A stretch of DNA of 13,532 nucleotides from an uncultured Marvinbryantia sp. (GTDB taxonomy: Bacteria > Bacillota > Clostridia > Lachnospirales > Lachnospiraceae). Positions 13,368 to 13,532 of this stretch are shown piece after piece. The stretch is taken from positions 1 to 13,532 of the forward strand of contig NZ_CAJKOX010000068.1 in NCBI RefSeq assembly GCF_905201705.1. The letters are read 5' to 3'. Position 1 is the first letter of the stretch, and each line of letters begins with the position of its first letter. The notes under the pieces were generated by a model. The model searched no databases. It had not been told where the DNA came from and saw only the letters and a program-made list of their open reading frames with translations. The position numbers and the translations under genes are program-made.

Positions 13368-13532
13368 ACACCATTCCCTCTTCTTCTAACATTTTTTGCA
13401 GCTGTTCACAGTAAAATACATCTGTAATCCCTGCTTTATCCATTTTTCTCTTTATGTCCTCCGGTAAAAATTTCAACTCCTGCTGCTCTATGAGCTGGCC
13501 TCCCTGCACCGCTAGGACACATCGATTTTTTC
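13345..13532 (-). CDS. C-terminal part of an unidentified host gene (partial)
   Basis: An open minus-strand frame entering from the right edge. The visible tail contains CVLAVQGGQLIEQQELKFLP, EDIKRKMDKAGITDVFYCE and QLQKMLEEEGMVYEKNVDA. It ends with a TAA 23 bases inside the start of the Tad-like gene, so the two form an operon. Layout and codon use fit a true gene. I cannot identify it from 61 residues; the strand-helix-strand pattern vaguely resembles the C-terminus of DUF421/YetF proteins, but the evidence is weak. Confidence 0.6.
   Translation of the reverse strand, partial: KNRCVLAVQGGQLIEQQELKFLPEDIKRKMDKAGITDVFYCEQLQKMLEEEGMVYEKNVDA

Noticed and set aside
13345..13532. Assignment of the partial right-end gene to DUF421/YetF
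   Set aside because: Only a loose strand-helix pattern over 61 residues; insufficient for a call.

Overview
The window looks like the early region of a temperate phage or phage-derived element sitting in a low-to-mid-GC Firmicute, most likely a gut Clostridium-type bacterium of the Lachnospiraceae. This assignment is inference, based on the character of the proteins, the strong Shine-Dalgarno sequences (AGGAGG, AAAGGAGG), and a flanking type II secretion F / Tad-like gene of a kind I associate with that family. No rRNA, tRNA, CRISPR array, integrase or transposase is visible.

Region 1 (2-4083, + strand) is a tightly packed recombination block: the tail of an unidentified gene, an SbcC/Rad50-like ATPase with a CxxC hook, a 100-aa protein that is a free-standing copy of the RNA polymerase alpha C-terminal domain, a RecT annealing protein, and a metallo-beta-lactamase-fold hydrolase that may serve as the partner nuclease. 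Region 2 (4084-4425) is a gap in the operon with several inverted repeats and a near-consensus sigma-A promoter pointing the opposite way, toward a possible small minus-strand reading frame. Region 3 (4426-9281, + strand) is the replication block: a 'replication terminator protein'-type phage protein, a DUF2303 protein, two small unknown proteins, an ERCC4/XPF-type nuclease, a CHC2 zinc-finger protein and a DUF927 helicase-like ATPase. The last three are joined by short overlaps.

Region 4 (9282-9605) is non-coding and looks like a replication origin: a near-identical direct repeat of about 33 bp flanking a very AT-rich stretch, plus about nine GGnACAC-type short repeats. Region 5 (9606-10188) has two small genes, one with a helix-turn-helix. 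Region 6 (10189-12297) is more AT-rich and looks like a separate regulatory cassette: a ribbon-helix-helix protein with its own promoter carrying two identical operator-like sites (and a third, degenerate site farther down), a gene of unknown function, a 48-aa gene, and an AntA/AntB-type antirepressor, closed by a good intrinsic terminator.

Region 7 (about 12298-13532) holds minus-strand genes that I read as host DNA. The Tad-like membrane protein keeps family-like sequence to about residue 320 and then ends in 18 unrelated residues, which suggests the element's right end lies close to 12400 and interrupts this gene. No phage structural or lysis genes lie between the replication block and this boundary, so those functions must be elsewhere, reversed, or lost.
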